45,099 bases of DNA from a virus, in the IMG/VR virus record IMGVR_UViG_3300017940_000002, positions 1-45,099 of that record; one strand, given 5' to 3'. Position 1 is the stretch's first letter, and every line of letters starts with the position of its first letter. Both the position numbers and the translations under genes were made by a program. The notes under the pieces are model-generated. The model did no database searches. It saw nothing but the letters and a program-made list of their open reading frames with translations, and was not told the origin of the DNA. This document shows positions 6,730 to 14,677 of this stretch, piece after piece.

Positions 6730-8046
6730 ATGAGTGAGTACGAAAATCCAATTCCTATTCTCCAAAGAAAGCAGCCACACGCCGGCCAGCTTTTCCAAGT
6801 CCTCCCTGATGGAAGGTGGGCTTTCTGGTTTGACAACTCGACCTCATCTACCTACACTGAGTGCCAGGAGAAGTTCCGACTCAAGAACATCGCCTTCGCC
6901 CCTCAAACTCTCCGGAGGAAAGGCTACGGCGGCGCAGCCATGTCGATTGGGTCGTGGTGGTCGAAGGTGAGCGAGAACTTCTATAAGCAGATAGCTGCTG
7001 TTCAATCACCAGCCAAAGAAGCATTGACAAGCCGATCAGTGGATATTCCACAGATGCCCACTCTCCAAGATATTATGGTAATCGCCGCTAAAGCCTGGGT
7101 AAGCGAAGGAATGGACTCTCTCCAGCTTGCCCAACCTGATAAGTACGACAAGTTTGCCATTCCAGTGGCCGCAGGCCAGCTTGGGAAATACTTCCCTCAG
7201 TCGAGCTTCGATGAAATCTTCATGGGGCTTTATCATCAAAGAGCAAGGCGTCTACGACATCAGGCTGAACAGATATTAAGTTTTCCTTACCTGGATGGAA
7301 AGGGAGTAACAGAGGAGAGGCAAGAGCAGGCTAATTTTGTAAATAGAGAAGCTCTCGCCCTCGAATCCCGCACCTCTCTCGCCCTTGGCCCCATCTTGAT
7401 GGCTGCTGAATACTACCAAAGCTTCGCCCTCCAAGACATGAAAGATTGGAAAGTGATCGGGGCAGAGCTGGCCTTTGGACGTCATGGTGAAGTCATCGTA
7501 GGAGAGACCGACAAGGTCGTGGTCTATTGGATGGGCAAACCTGACCTCGTGATCTACGAAGAAAAGACAAACTGTCTCGCCCCGCTCGACCAAAAAACAA
7601 AGGACTACATAAAAAGCGATGTCCAAAACATCTGGAAGCCCCACACCCAAACTGCCGGATACATCTACTCCATCGGGCAAATTGCCAAGGAACTCGGCTA
7701 TGACGGGATTACTGTGGATCGCTGCATTATATCTGTGTGTGGCCGCCTTCGTCCTGCTGAGCCTAGGAAGAAGGGCGATAGCCCTAAGCCTCGGTTTATC
7801 CGGGTTCGTCCTCATTATGCTGTTGAGGAGATCGCTGAGTGGCAGGCAAACATTCTGATCTTGGCAGAGCAGATGCGCACTTCTCTTGAGAAGAATCAAT
7901 GGACTCTCAACGACAAAGCCTGTCATCTCTACGCCGGCTGCGACTTCCGCGGCATTTGCTCCCGACCTGAGGGTGTGCGTCCACTGGTAATCCAATCAGA
8001 CTACGAATTGAAAGAGCCGTGGTCACCTTTCGATGACGAAGACTAA
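6730..8046 (+). CDS. PD-(D/E)XK nuclease with Fe-S-type cysteines (RecB/Cas4-like)
   Basis: 438 residues. The nuclease core is visible: D272 in GKPDLVIY, E277-x-K279 in YEEKT, then QTAGYIY as the downstream QxxxY-type motif. Cysteines C45 (TYTECQEKF), C398, C404 and C410 (CHLYAGCDFRGIC) are placed like the 4Fe-4S clasp of AddB and Cas4 nucleases, where one cysteine is N-terminal and three C-terminal. Such enzymes resect DNA ends. The Sak4-like ATPase and ssDNA-binding protein downstream suggest a phage recombination module in which this nuclease makes single strands. ATG start, preceded by AAGGAAAA. Confidence 0.85.
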   Translation: MSEYENPIPILQRKQPHAGQLFQVLPDGRWAFWFDNSTSSTYTECQEKFRLKNIAFAPQTLRRKGYGGAAMSIGSWWSKVSENFYKQIAAVQSPAKEALTSRSVDIPQMPTLQDIMVIAAKAWVSEGMDSLQLAQPDKYDKFAIPVAAGQLGKYFPQSSFDEIFMGLYHQRARRLRHQAEQILSFPYLDGKGVTEERQEQANFVNREALALESRTSLALGPILMAAEYYQSFALQDMKDWKVIGAELAFGRHGEVIVGETDKVVVYWMGKPDLVIYEEKTNCLAPLDQKTKDYIKSDVQNIWKPHTQTAGYIYSIGQIAKELGYDGITVDRCIISVCGRLRPAEPRKKGDSPKPRFIRVRPHYAVEEIAEWQANILILAEQMRTSLEKNQWTLNDKACHLYAGCDFRGICSRPEGVRPLVIQSDYELKEPWSPFDDED

Positions 8047-8284
8047 TGATCTTCAATACCTCCTCCAGTGTATCTGGGAGGTAGAACAAGCCGTTGCTTA
8101 CCAGCGTCTCCATAAAGGTCGCGGGCCAGAACAGAAGCTCGCACTTATTGGTGAGATAGATCAAAGGCTTGAGATTTTTGAGTTTTGTATTAACTTGAAA
8201 GAAGAAAGAAGGGAAGGAAAATATGAGTCGATGGAAACCGTGGGACGATTACAAGACAAAAGAAGATGGGATCGAGTCTGTTAA
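8033..8284 (+). CDS. Small helical protein, unknown
   Basis: 83 residues, overlapping the nuclease stop by 14 bp and the next gene by 62 bp. The first 50 residues look like paired helices (LQYLLQCIWEVEQAVAYQRLH); the end is basic. There is no obvious ribosome site, so expression would depend on coupling to the nuclease gene. The long overlap with the next gene makes the C-terminus uncertain. Confidence 0.5.
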   Translation: MTKTNDLQYLLQCIWEVEQAVAYQRLHKGRGPEQKLALIGEIDQRLEIFEFCINLKEERREGKYESMETVGRLQDKRRWDRVC

Positions 8285-8435
8285 AGCTCCCCCATGTTCT
8301 GATTGTCCATACTGGAAACCGACACTGGTGTTTTGGTTAGATGGAAAATTCAATGGAGTTCACTTTTGCCATTCTCCTAATCAATTCCATGACTTCTCTT
8401 GCTACCGTGAAAGAACATCAGAGGTGAGAAAATGA
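8223..8435 (+). CDS. Small cysteine-rich protein
   Basis: 70 residues with a strong ribosome site (GGGAAGG). C-x2-C (PPCSDCPYW) is followed by a distal HFCHS and FSCY, giving four cysteines that could bind zinc or an Fe-S cluster. It overlaps the Sak4-like gene by 4 nt (ATGA) and may be an accessory of the recombination module. No family is recognised. Confidence 0.7.
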   Translation: MSRWKPWDDYKTKEDGIESVKAPPCSDCPYWKPTLVFWLDGKFNGVHFCHSPNQFHDFSCYRERTSEVRK

Positions 8436-9265
8436 TAGAATTCGCCTCATGTGAAACCGAAACCGCATTTGATCGTCTCTTGCTGATCTTGGCAGGGAAG
8501 GAGAAGTCTGGAAAATCTCGGACTGCTGCTACTGCTCGAAAGCCCGTGCTCTTCCTAGACTACGATCGCCGTCGTCAGGCACTTGCCGGAATCAAAGACT
8601 GCTACGCGATCACATTCGCAGATGCAGGGGCACCACATATGCCCACCGCCTTCAATGAAGGTCTCTCGATCCTAACCAAGATCGAGGGTGGCGCCACGAT
8701 CAAAGACTTAATCCCTGGGGCTACCGACGCACGTCGTCCCCGAACCCTGGTCTTCAGCTCCCTCGCCTCACTTGGTAAGTGCGCTATGGACCATGCCCTC
8801 TACAGCAACCCCGCGCTCCGCAGGGAGATTACGGTGGCCGGGATGAAACTAAACTTCGTCAAGGGATGGGACTCCTGGAATGCCGAATCTACCATGGTCC
8901 AAAGCATGGTGTTCCGTGCGATGGCTATTAAAGGGGCAGACGGAACCCTGCTGGATATTATCCTAGAGTTCCATGAAGCGGCAGAGGAGACACCTGACTC
9001 TTCAGAAGAAAAGAGGAAGTACACTGGCAAGGTCAGCTTGTATCCGGGAAGGTACCAAATCTTCAACAAGTATATGTCAGAAGTTTGGCGGGTCTCCCGC
9101 GAGAGCGGGGGTTTGATCCCAAAGATTCAGGTGATCCCAGACTACCGATTCGCTGCAAGCAGCGGGTTGGATTTCAGCAAGATCAGCGAAGCCCAAATCA
9201 ACGACCCGATTCACGGACCGAACATTAGTCGGATGATTGAGCTTATCACCGGGAAGAAGTCTTGA
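8432..9265 (+). CDS. Sak4-like RecA-fold recombination ATPase
   Basis: 277 residues. Walker A is GKEKSGKS near residues 22-29 (LLLILAGKEKSGKSRTA), followed by KPVLFLDYDRR, typical of phage AAA_24/Sak4 proteins. These single-domain RecA relatives promote single-strand annealing with an SSB partner, and a candidate SSB is the next gene. The Walker B position reads TLVFSSLASL, so the usual acidic residue of VIDSLT is replaced by serine. The C-terminal PGRYQIFNKYMSEVWRV resembles the family. The ATG is coupled to the previous gene. Confidence 0.78.
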   Translation: MIEFASCETETAFDRLLLILAGKEKSGKSRTAATARKPVLFLDYDRRRQALAGIKDCYAITFADAGAPHMPTAFNEGLSILTKIEGGATIKDLIPGATDARRPRTLVFSSLASLGKCAMDHALYSNPALRREITVAGMKLNFVKGWDSWNAESTMVQSMVFRAMAIKGADGTLLDIILEFHEAAEETPDSSEEKRKYTGKVSLYPGRYQIFNKYMSEVWRVSRESGGLIPKIQVIPDYRFAASSGLDFSKISEAQINDPIHGPNISRMIELITGKKS

Positions 9266-9287
9266 GCTTCGATCTGCGGAGCAAAGT

Positions 9288-9308
9288 TTTGTTCACAACG
9301 TAAACAAT
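9288..9308. promoter_or_regulatory. Dispersed 21-bp palindrome, copy 2
   Basis: Left arm TTTGTTCAC, centre AAC, right arm GTAAACAAT. It lies in the 124-bp gap before the ssDNA-binding-protein candidate, about 80 bp upstream of its start, a natural operator position. Confidence 0.65.
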
Positions 9309-9325
9309 TCGGAACACTAACGTAG

Positions 9326-9341
9326 CCCACCTTCGGGTGGG
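9326..9341 (+). other. UUCG tetraloop hairpin
   Basis: cccacc-ttcg-ggtggg, a 6-bp GC-rich stem with an extra-stable C(UUCG)G loop, in the leader of 9390-9878. There is no T-tract, so it is more likely an mRNA-stabilising or processing element than a terminator. Confidence 0.65.
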
Positions 9342-9389
9342 TAAATTGAAACCGGATGAAATAATCCGAAATGAAAATGGAGAAACAAA

Positions 9390-9878
9390 ATGCCGAAACT
9401 TACTTTTGGAAAAGAACAGCTCCAGGGAAAATCCTTTGCAAATCCTCCGGCCGGAATCTACGAGTTTACCCTTGATGGATTCAGCCCGAAGGCTGCGAAG
9501 GTGAAGGACGGAAAGACTGCCTCAGTCAATCTCCGCCCAACTCTTCGAGTTGTTAACCATCCTACCCTCACCGGGAGTGAGATCTTCACCTGGTGCAACA
9601 CGAATTTCCCGGCGGAGCTGTATGATCTATGCCACTCCGTAGGTGTTCCTTTTGATGGGGACGGCAGCGACAACGCCTCGATGCCTGGGGAGTTTGTCGG
9701 ACCCGACGATGAACCCTCGCAGTGGAGCTATATTGGACCGTTGGTCGGGCAAGTCGGCAAGCTGGAGATTGGAGAGACAACCGATCAGAATGGCAAGCCG
9801 ATGACCGCGGTGAAGAAGTATTTCTGCAGGGTGCAGGGTTGCACCGCAGAACATCGCGATTCGCTGCTTCGCAGCTAG
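9390..9878 (+). CDS. Putative single-stranded-DNA-binding protein (DUF669-like)
   Basis: 162 residues. The beta-rich N-terminal two thirds (AGIYEFTLDGF...SVNLRPTLRVVNHPTLTGSEIFTWC) has the layout of phage DUF669/OB-fold ssDNA-binding proteins: a G-x-Y strand, a long strand with lysines and a G-x-[EK]-I-F turn. A second strand pair (VGKLEIGETTDQNGKPMTAVKKY) follows. It is placed directly after the Sak4-like ATPase, the usual partner of a phage SSB. It has its own leader with a palindrome and a hairpin, and a terminator afterwards. The assignment rests on pattern and context, not on a diagnostic motif. Confidence 0.55.
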   Translation: MPKLTFGKEQLQGKSFANPPAGIYEFTLDGFSPKAAKVKDGKTASVNLRPTLRVVNHPTLTGSEIFTWCNTNFPAELYDLCHSVGVPFDGDGSDNASMPGEFVGPDDEPSQWSYIGPLVGQVGKLEIGETTDQNGKPMTAVKKYFCRVQGCTAEHRDSLLRS

Positions 9879-9894
9879 TTAGTATGTAGGATAG

Positions 9895-9925
9895 GGCACC
9901 CACCACGAAGTGGGTGCCACTTCTT
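9895..9925 (+). terminator. Terminator-like hairpin after the SSB candidate
   Basis: Perfect 9-bp stem ggcacccac / gtgggtgcc (9895-9903 and 9910-9918) followed by acttcttatg. The tail is only moderately T-rich, so termination may be partial. Confidence 0.6.
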
Positions 9926-9958
9926 ATGTACTAAGTCGAAGGCTTGAGGGGGACAAGG

Positions 9959-11362
9959 ATGCCAGCAGAATCAATAAATCTCTGTGATATTATTGTAGAA
10001 GACCGAATGAGAAAAGATTATGGGGATGTGGGTGAACTTGCCTCCTCCATAAAAGAATATGGATTGATCCAACCCATTGTTCTCTCACAAACCAACCGTG
10101 GATACAAATTGGTTGCGGGAGGTCGTAGATTTGCAGCACTCTCGCTGCTTAAAATCCCATGCCTGATAAGGGGTGAGGGTTGGATTTTACGAGAAGAAAC
10201 CGAATCTGACACAAATGGACTATTAAGACTCACCGCCATTGAGATCGAAGAAAACCTAAAGAGAAAAGACCTCTCCTGGCCTGAGCAGGTTGAGGGGAAG
10301 CAACGCCTCCTCGAACTGATGCAATCCATACATGGAGGCAGCCGCGGAGCGGGAGCCCCTTCACAAAAGGAACAAGCCCTTGGTGAGACCTCCGGATTTG
10401 GTGTCCGCAAGCTCGCGGCGATGCTAGGCGAAAGCCCTGCGCTCGTGTCAAAAGACCTCCATCTGGCTACCCTGGTAAGGGCAATGCCAGTCCTTGCAAA
10501 GCAGGAATCAAAGTCCTCCGCACAGCGGATTGGAACAATCAACCTGGCGTTGCATCATATGAAGATGCAGAAAGCCAAAGTCACTATTGCTCAGGTAACT
10601 GGTGGATCAAGCTGCGTCGCCCAATTTCATGAGGATGATTCGCCGAAGTACGATCTCTTCCAAGGTGATTGGAAAGGATCAATCCATACCATACAGAACG
10701 AAGAAATAGACCTAATCTACACCGACCTCCCCTACGGGGTCGATCTTGATAAGATGGGAGCAACCGAAAATGTCAGTGCCCATGGTGGAGCAATTAGCTA
10801 TTCTGATTCTCGTGACTCTATTGTGGCTGACCTTGACACACTCGCCGAGGCAGCGTTCCGGGTGCTTAAGCCTCATCGGTTTGGTGTGTTTTTCTTTGGG
10901 TATAATTATTATATCGACCTGTGTAGGAGTCTGTGTAGGGCTGGTTTTACAATCAATGCAATCCCGGTAGTCTGGCTCAAACATCAGCAGTTCACTCAGC
11001 AACCGACCTGCCGCTACGCAAATGGATACGAACAAGCCATCATTGCTATGAAGGGCCAGCCGAAGTTCCTGCGCCCCGGCCAGGTAAACATCGTAGATGT
11101 TCCAGGACTGACTGTCGCCGGCCGTTTTCAGGTAGCCCAGCAGCCGGTCGATCTGGTGAAGCGATTCATCCTTGATATGACCCTTCCACGAAGCGGAGCA
11201 CGAGTGCTCGACTTCTATGCTGGCACCGGAACAACCGGAGTAGCTGCACTTGAACTTGGGCAATATCCAATCTTATTTGAAAAGGACGGTAATCAATGCA
11301 CGATAATTCAGAACAGGATGGAACAAGCACTCAAGCAGCAATCAGTAAGCTCGAAGAAATGA
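9959..11362 (+). CDS. ParB N-domain / HTH / DNA methyltransferase fusion
   Basis: 467 residues from the ATG at 9959 (GAGGGGG upstream). Residues 5-110 are a ParB/sulfiredoxin-fold domain with the GGRRFAA box (54-60) and ENLKRKDLSWPEQ (98-110). Residues 147-172 form a KorB/ParB-type helix-turn-helix (VRKLAAMLGESPALVSKDLH). Residues 230-460 are an amino-methyltransferase: motif IV D256-L-P-Y-G, and the SAM-binding FYAGTGTTG at 419-427 near the C-terminus, a beta-type order. Such enzymes methylate adenine N6 or cytosine N4 and can protect phage DNA from restriction. The ParB/HTH half could direct the enzyme to a palindromic site; six candidate sites are present in this genome. Confidence 0.88.
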   Translation: MPAESINLCDIIVEDRMRKDYGDVGELASSIKEYGLIQPIVLSQTNRGYKLVAGGRRFAALSLLKIPCLIRGEGWILREETESDTNGLLRLTAIEIEENLKRKDLSWPEQVEGKQRLLELMQSIHGGSRGAGAPSQKEQALGETSGFGVRKLAAMLGESPALVSKDLHLATLVRAMPVLAKQESKSSAQRIGTINLALHHMKMQKAKVTIAQVTGGSSCVAQFHEDDSPKYDLFQGDWKGSIHTIQNEEIDLIYTDLPYGVDLDKMGATENVSAHGGAISYSDSRDSIVADLDTLAEAAFRVLKPHRFGVFFFGYNYYIDLCRSLCRAGFTINAIPVVWLKHQQFTQQPTCRYANGYEQAIIAMKGQPKFLRPGQVNIVDVPGLTVAGRFQVAQQPVDLVKRFILDMTLPRSGARVLDFYAGTGTTGVAALELGQYPILFEKDGNQCTIIQNRMEQALKQQSVSSKK

Positions 11363-11661
11363 CTGCTCAACTTCGTTGGGCAAAGGATTATATCGAGAGT
11401 TTACCGATTGATCGACAGCTTGCTGATTCAGTGACTGACTACTCTGTTGCTCTTTCATTCGCAGCCACCGCAGCGCACGGATTAAATCGGAAGCTTTATC
11501 TCTTGGAGAATCCGCCCAAGGCTCAGCTTTCTATGAACGATATTATTCATCAGATGCGCCGCAGTGGAGTCACAGTCGATGATCTGAGATTAATGCTAGA
11601 GCGGCAGAGAGCCGCAAAGCAGGAGGGAGCTACCGGTGGGTTCAGCAGAGCAAGCTCTTAG
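11296..11661 (+). CDS. Small helical protein, unknown
   Basis: 121 residues from the ATG at 11296 (AAGGACGG upstream). It overlaps the methyltransferase end by 67 bp. An in-frame ATG at 11359 forms an ATGA overlap with the methyltransferase stop and is an equally possible start (100 residues). The protein is helical (EEMTAQLRWAKDYIESL) and ends in a basic segment that overlaps the UDG-exonuclease gene. No family is recognised. Confidence 0.62.
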   Translation: MHDNSEQDGTSTQAAISKLEEMTAQLRWAKDYIESLPIDRQLADSVTDYSVALSFAATAAHGLNRKLYLLENPPKAQLSMNDIIHQMRRSGVTVDDLRLMLERQRAAKQEGATGGFSRASS

Positions 11662-12895
11662 ATCACTCGCTATCGCTGCAAAGCAAACCTACGTTCCCCT
11701 TCGAGGAAACACCTCTGCTCAGATGTGTCTGATCGGAGAGGCTCCAGGTGAGAACGAGGAGCGCGAGGGTAAAGCTTTCGCAGGTGCCTCCGGTCAGCTC
11801 CTTATAGGGATGACCCGGGAGGTCGGTCTCCGCCCATCGGATTATTGGATAACCAACGTATTCAAAATCCGTCCCCCTGATAACGATCTCAAGCGGATTG
11901 ATGAGGTTGGCATCCCAACAGATTGCCACTTCATGACCTTACTAGAGGAACTTTATGCTTACAAGCCCAAGATCATTGTGGCGGTTGGAGGTACAGCCGG
12001 AGGATTCCTCTGCCCTTCAACCGTTGATCCCAAAACCGGAAGCTGCTCTGTTAGCAAATGGCATGGTTCACTTCTACGGAGTGACAAACTCAACTGGGAC
12101 CACTATGTGGTTATTATGGAACACCCAGCCTACGTCCTCAGAATGTGGAGTGAGAAACCAATTGCAACTTTCTGTCTCGCCCGAGCTAAAGAGGAACTGG
12201 AGTTTGTACTCTCGCACAACGGAAGATTGAATCCTTTACCAGATAGGAAGCTCCTCTGGAATCTAAGTCCACAAGATGCCTGCGACTGGGTGCAATCGTG
12301 CATTGATTCTCCCAATCCAGTAAGTATGGATATCGAGCTTTCGGGAAAACGAATTGGTACAAAGACATATTACTTTGGCATTGATATGATTGCACTTGCC
12401 AAAGACCCTTGGAACTCAGCAAGTATCAATCTATTTCAGTATGATGATATAAACAATGCCAAACTTTGGCGACTGCTGGATCGTCTGTTATCAGAACAAA
12501 GGATTATAGGACAGAACGAGATTGGCTTCGACGCACAGCAGTTACGTCGAATTGGCTTTGAGCCTAATGTAAATCTATGGGTTGATACAATGGTCCTTCA
12601 TCATAATCTATGGATTGAAATGCCCCATGGTCTACACTTTCTTGGCATGACTTATACTCGATCGCCCTATTGGAAGGATGATTCTAAGCTATGGACTAAG
12701 GGCGATAGTATGGAAGCTAAATCAAGATATAACGCCCTTGATGCTGCCGGGACTTATGAGGTTTGCATTAAAGAACTTGAGGAGTTAGCAGAAAGGATTG
12801 GATATGATCAAAGAAGAGCACGAATTCTGGAAGATGGTGGACATGAAATCAACACCCAACGGCTGCTGGAATTGGGTTGGCCCAATGCGTCCTGA
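11636..12895 (+). CDS. Uracil-DNA glycosylase-like domain fused to polymerase 3'-5' exonuclease
   Basis: 419 residues from a GTG start. Residues 30-195 resemble family 4/5 uracil-DNA glycosylases: GEAPGENEEREGKAFAG (34-50), ITNVFKIRPP (72-81), and EHPAYVLRM (162-170) in place of HPSY-L. The N-terminal cysteine pair that binds Fe-S in family 4 is absent. Residues 228-385 are a DnaQ-like exonuclease of the family A polymerase type: D232-x-E234, NEIGFD (294-299), D317 and YNALD (365-369). The last 30 residues are read out of frame from the inserted HNH gene and are probably not part of the original protein. The polymerase domain follows as 13184-14677 in the same frame. Confidence 0.85.
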   Translation: MGSAEQALRSLAIAAKQTYVPLRGNTSAQMCLIGEAPGENEEREGKAFAGASGQLLIGMTREVGLRPSDYWITNVFKIRPPDNDLKRIDEVGIPTDCHFMTLLEELYAYKPKIIVAVGGTAGGFLCPSTVDPKTGSCSVSKWHGSLLRSDKLNWDHYVVIMEHPAYVLRMWSEKPIATFCLARAKEELEFVLSHNGRLNPLPDRKLLWNLSPQDACDWVQSCIDSPNPVSMDIELSGKRIGTKTYYFGIDMIALAKDPWNSASINLFQYDDINNAKLWRLLDRLLSEQRIIGQNEIGFDAQQLRRIGFEPNVNLWVDTMVLHHNLWIEMPHGLHFLGMTYTRSPYWKDDSKLWTKGDSMEAKSRYNALDAAGTYEVCIKELEELAERIGYDQRRARILEDGGHEINTQRLLELGWPNAS

Positions 12896-13187
12896 TGGAT
12901 ATGGAAGGATGGGAAGGGCAAGAGCCCACCGTTTAGCTCTTATCTTCTGTGGACATCGACTTGGACCCTTAGATGATGGTCATCATGTGTGTGAGAATCG
13001 AGGATGTGTTCGTGTTCATCCGGACCACGTTGTAATATCTAACTATAAACATAGGGGAAAAGCAAAAAAAGATAAAACTCATTGTCCGAGGGGTCATGAA
13101 TACAATGAGAGAAACACATATATTGATGGGAAGGGCTATCGCCAATGCAGAGTTTGTAAGTTGGCATGGTATCATAATCAGAAATGA
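12804..13187 (+). CDS. HNH homing endonuclease inserted in the polymerase gene
   Basis: 127 residues from the ATG at 12804. Features typical of phage HNH_3 homing endonucleases: CWNWVGPMRPDGYGR, AHRLAL, DDGHHVCENRGCVRVHPDH (the HNH core with two zinc-binding cysteines) and a C-terminal ribbon CPRGHEYNERNTY...CRVC. It makes site-specific DNA breaks that allow its own gene to spread to empty alleles. It sits exactly between the exonuclease and polymerase ORFs, which are in one frame while this gene is in another. Its stop overlaps the start of the polymerase ORF (ATGA). The insert is about 380 bp, all coding, so there is no room for a group I intron. Confidence 0.9.
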   Translation: MIKEEHEFWKMVDMKSTPNGCWNWVGPMRPDGYGRMGRARAHRLALIFCGHRLGPLDDGHHVCENRGCVRVHPDHVVISNYKHRGKAKKDKTHCPRGHEYNERNTYIDGKGYRQCRVCKLAWYHNQK

Positions 13188-14677
13188 TGAATTTATTAGA
13201 GTTCGCCCACTACCCCCAACGACTCGCTCGCGCCTTCTACCAGATCGAGCAGCGAGGTATCTTAGTTGATCAACCAAAGCTTTCAGCTTTAAGGAGCCAC
13301 ATCCTAGATGAAATCGACAAACGCTGTGATGAGTGCGAAACGATCCTTGGAGCTTCGGTGGCTAGCTGCGAAAAGGCAGAGAGCGGCCGACGGAATGTTA
13401 AAGCCGTGGCAGCGGACCGCAATCTGCGCAAGACAGATGTTATCAACATCGGCTCTCCTCAACAACTCATCTCTATATTCGAAGCTCGCGGTATTAAGAT
13501 TCCAAAGAAACGTGGGGCGAAGAAGAACGGCGTCTATGTTGCGGGTAAGCAAAGCCTCGATGAAGAAGCGTTACTTCGCATTGCTCTCGATAACAAACAG
13601 GATAAATTGCCAGGTTTGATCCTAAAAGTCCGAGAACTTAACAAGATGAGGGGAACCTACGTTGACACAAAACTCTACCAAGATCAACTTTTCTGTGCCT
13701 ATAAGGTCACAGGGACAGAGACTGGACGCCGATCCTCTCAAGAAAATTGCTTTGGATTCGGAACTAATGGTCAGAATATTCCAAAGCATACCCATCTTGG
13801 TCTCCTCTTTAGAGAATGTTTGCGAGCAAGACCTGGCCATATCTTTATCGAAGCTGATCAAAAAGGTGCCGAGGACTGGTTGGTTCAAGGTATCATTGTC
13901 GATAACGGTGGAAGCCATGACGGACTCAACGACCTCTTGTCTGGAACAAATCGTCACGCGAAGCTTGCCGCCCGACTCTTCAACCTCAACGCTGCAGAAG
14001 TAAAGAAGCATAAAGGGGCCGGCGAGAAGTACGAGATTCAATACTACTGCGGAAAGAAAACCCGGCATGCCGGGAACTATGGGATGGCCGCTGACCGGAT
14101 GTCCATCGTCCTCTTGGTAGAAGCTGGTTTGAACATGCCCCCAGCCTACACGGAGTGGCTCCTCAAGCAATTCCACTCTATCGAACCAGACATTCAAGGA
14201 GTATTCCATCAATATGTCGAACAACAACTTAACTCCACTCGCCGTCTGGTTACTCCCCTCGGACGAGAGAGGGTCTTTTTTGACCTCCGACCGGGCAGCA
14301 ACAATGCTGACACTTATAGAAAAGCATATGCCTTTATCCCACAATCAAGCGTTGGGGATAATACAGGACTTGCAATCTGCCAACTTGTTGAGTCTGGATA
14401 CCCTGTCATTCAGGACAATCATGATGCGATTACCCTTGAAGTCCTTGACAATGATGAGGCAATCCTTGACGGTATTCGCGCTCTTGAACGCTCCTTCGAT
14501 CGAACCATGCAGTTCCCTAACGGAACCGAAGTAAAGATTCCCCTAGAAGTAATGGTTGGATATAATTTGAAAGACCTCAAACAATGCCCAGACTCTTGCA
14601 CAATGGATGGATTGAGACCTATACTTCAACAGTTGCGAGCTACTCTGATTCCCCGGACAACTACCATCTGTGGGTAG
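13184..14677 (+). CDS. Family A DNA polymerase, polymerase domain
   Basis: 497 residues. It opens at the point where Pol I-like proteins continue after the exonuclease (LARAFYQIEQRGILVD). The thumb/palm signature TGTETGRRSSQE (177-188) and NGQNIPK follow. Motif A is EADQKGAED with D225, motif B KKTRHAGNYGMAADRM with Y299-G300, and motif C QDNHDAI with H413-D414. All three catalytic motifs are intact, so the split enzyme may be functional as two chains. Translation probably depends on coupling to the HNH gene, since only the ATGA overlap and no good ribosome site precede it. The last 30 residues overlap the next gene. Confidence 0.92.
   Translation: MMNLLEFAHYPQRLARAFYQIEQRGILVDQPKLSALRSHILDEIDKRCDECETILGASVASCEKAESGRRNVKAVAADRNLRKTDVINIGSPQQLISIFEARGIKIPKKRGAKKNGVYVAGKQSLDEEALLRIALDNKQDKLPGLILKVRELNKMRGTYVDTKLYQDQLFCAYKVTGTETGRRSSQENCFGFGTNGQNIPKHTHLGLLFRECLRARPGHIFIEADQKGAEDWLVQGIIVDNGGSHDGLNDLLSGTNRHAKLAARLFNLNAAEVKKHKGAGEKYEIQYYCGKKTRHAGNYGMAADRMSIVLLVEAGLNMPPAYTEWLLKQFHSIEPDIQGVFHQYVEQQLNSTRRLVTPLGRERVFFDLRPGSNNADTYRKAYAFIPQSSVGDNTGLAICQLVESGYPVIQDNHDAITLEVLDNDEAILDGIRALERSFDRTMQFPNGTEVKIPLEVMVGYNLKDLKQCPDSCTMDGLRPILQQLRATLIPRTTTICG

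Noticed and set aside
12804-13187. Group I intron in the polymerase gene
   Set aside because: The insert is about 380 bp and wholly occupied by the HNH ORF; no room for the ribozyme core.
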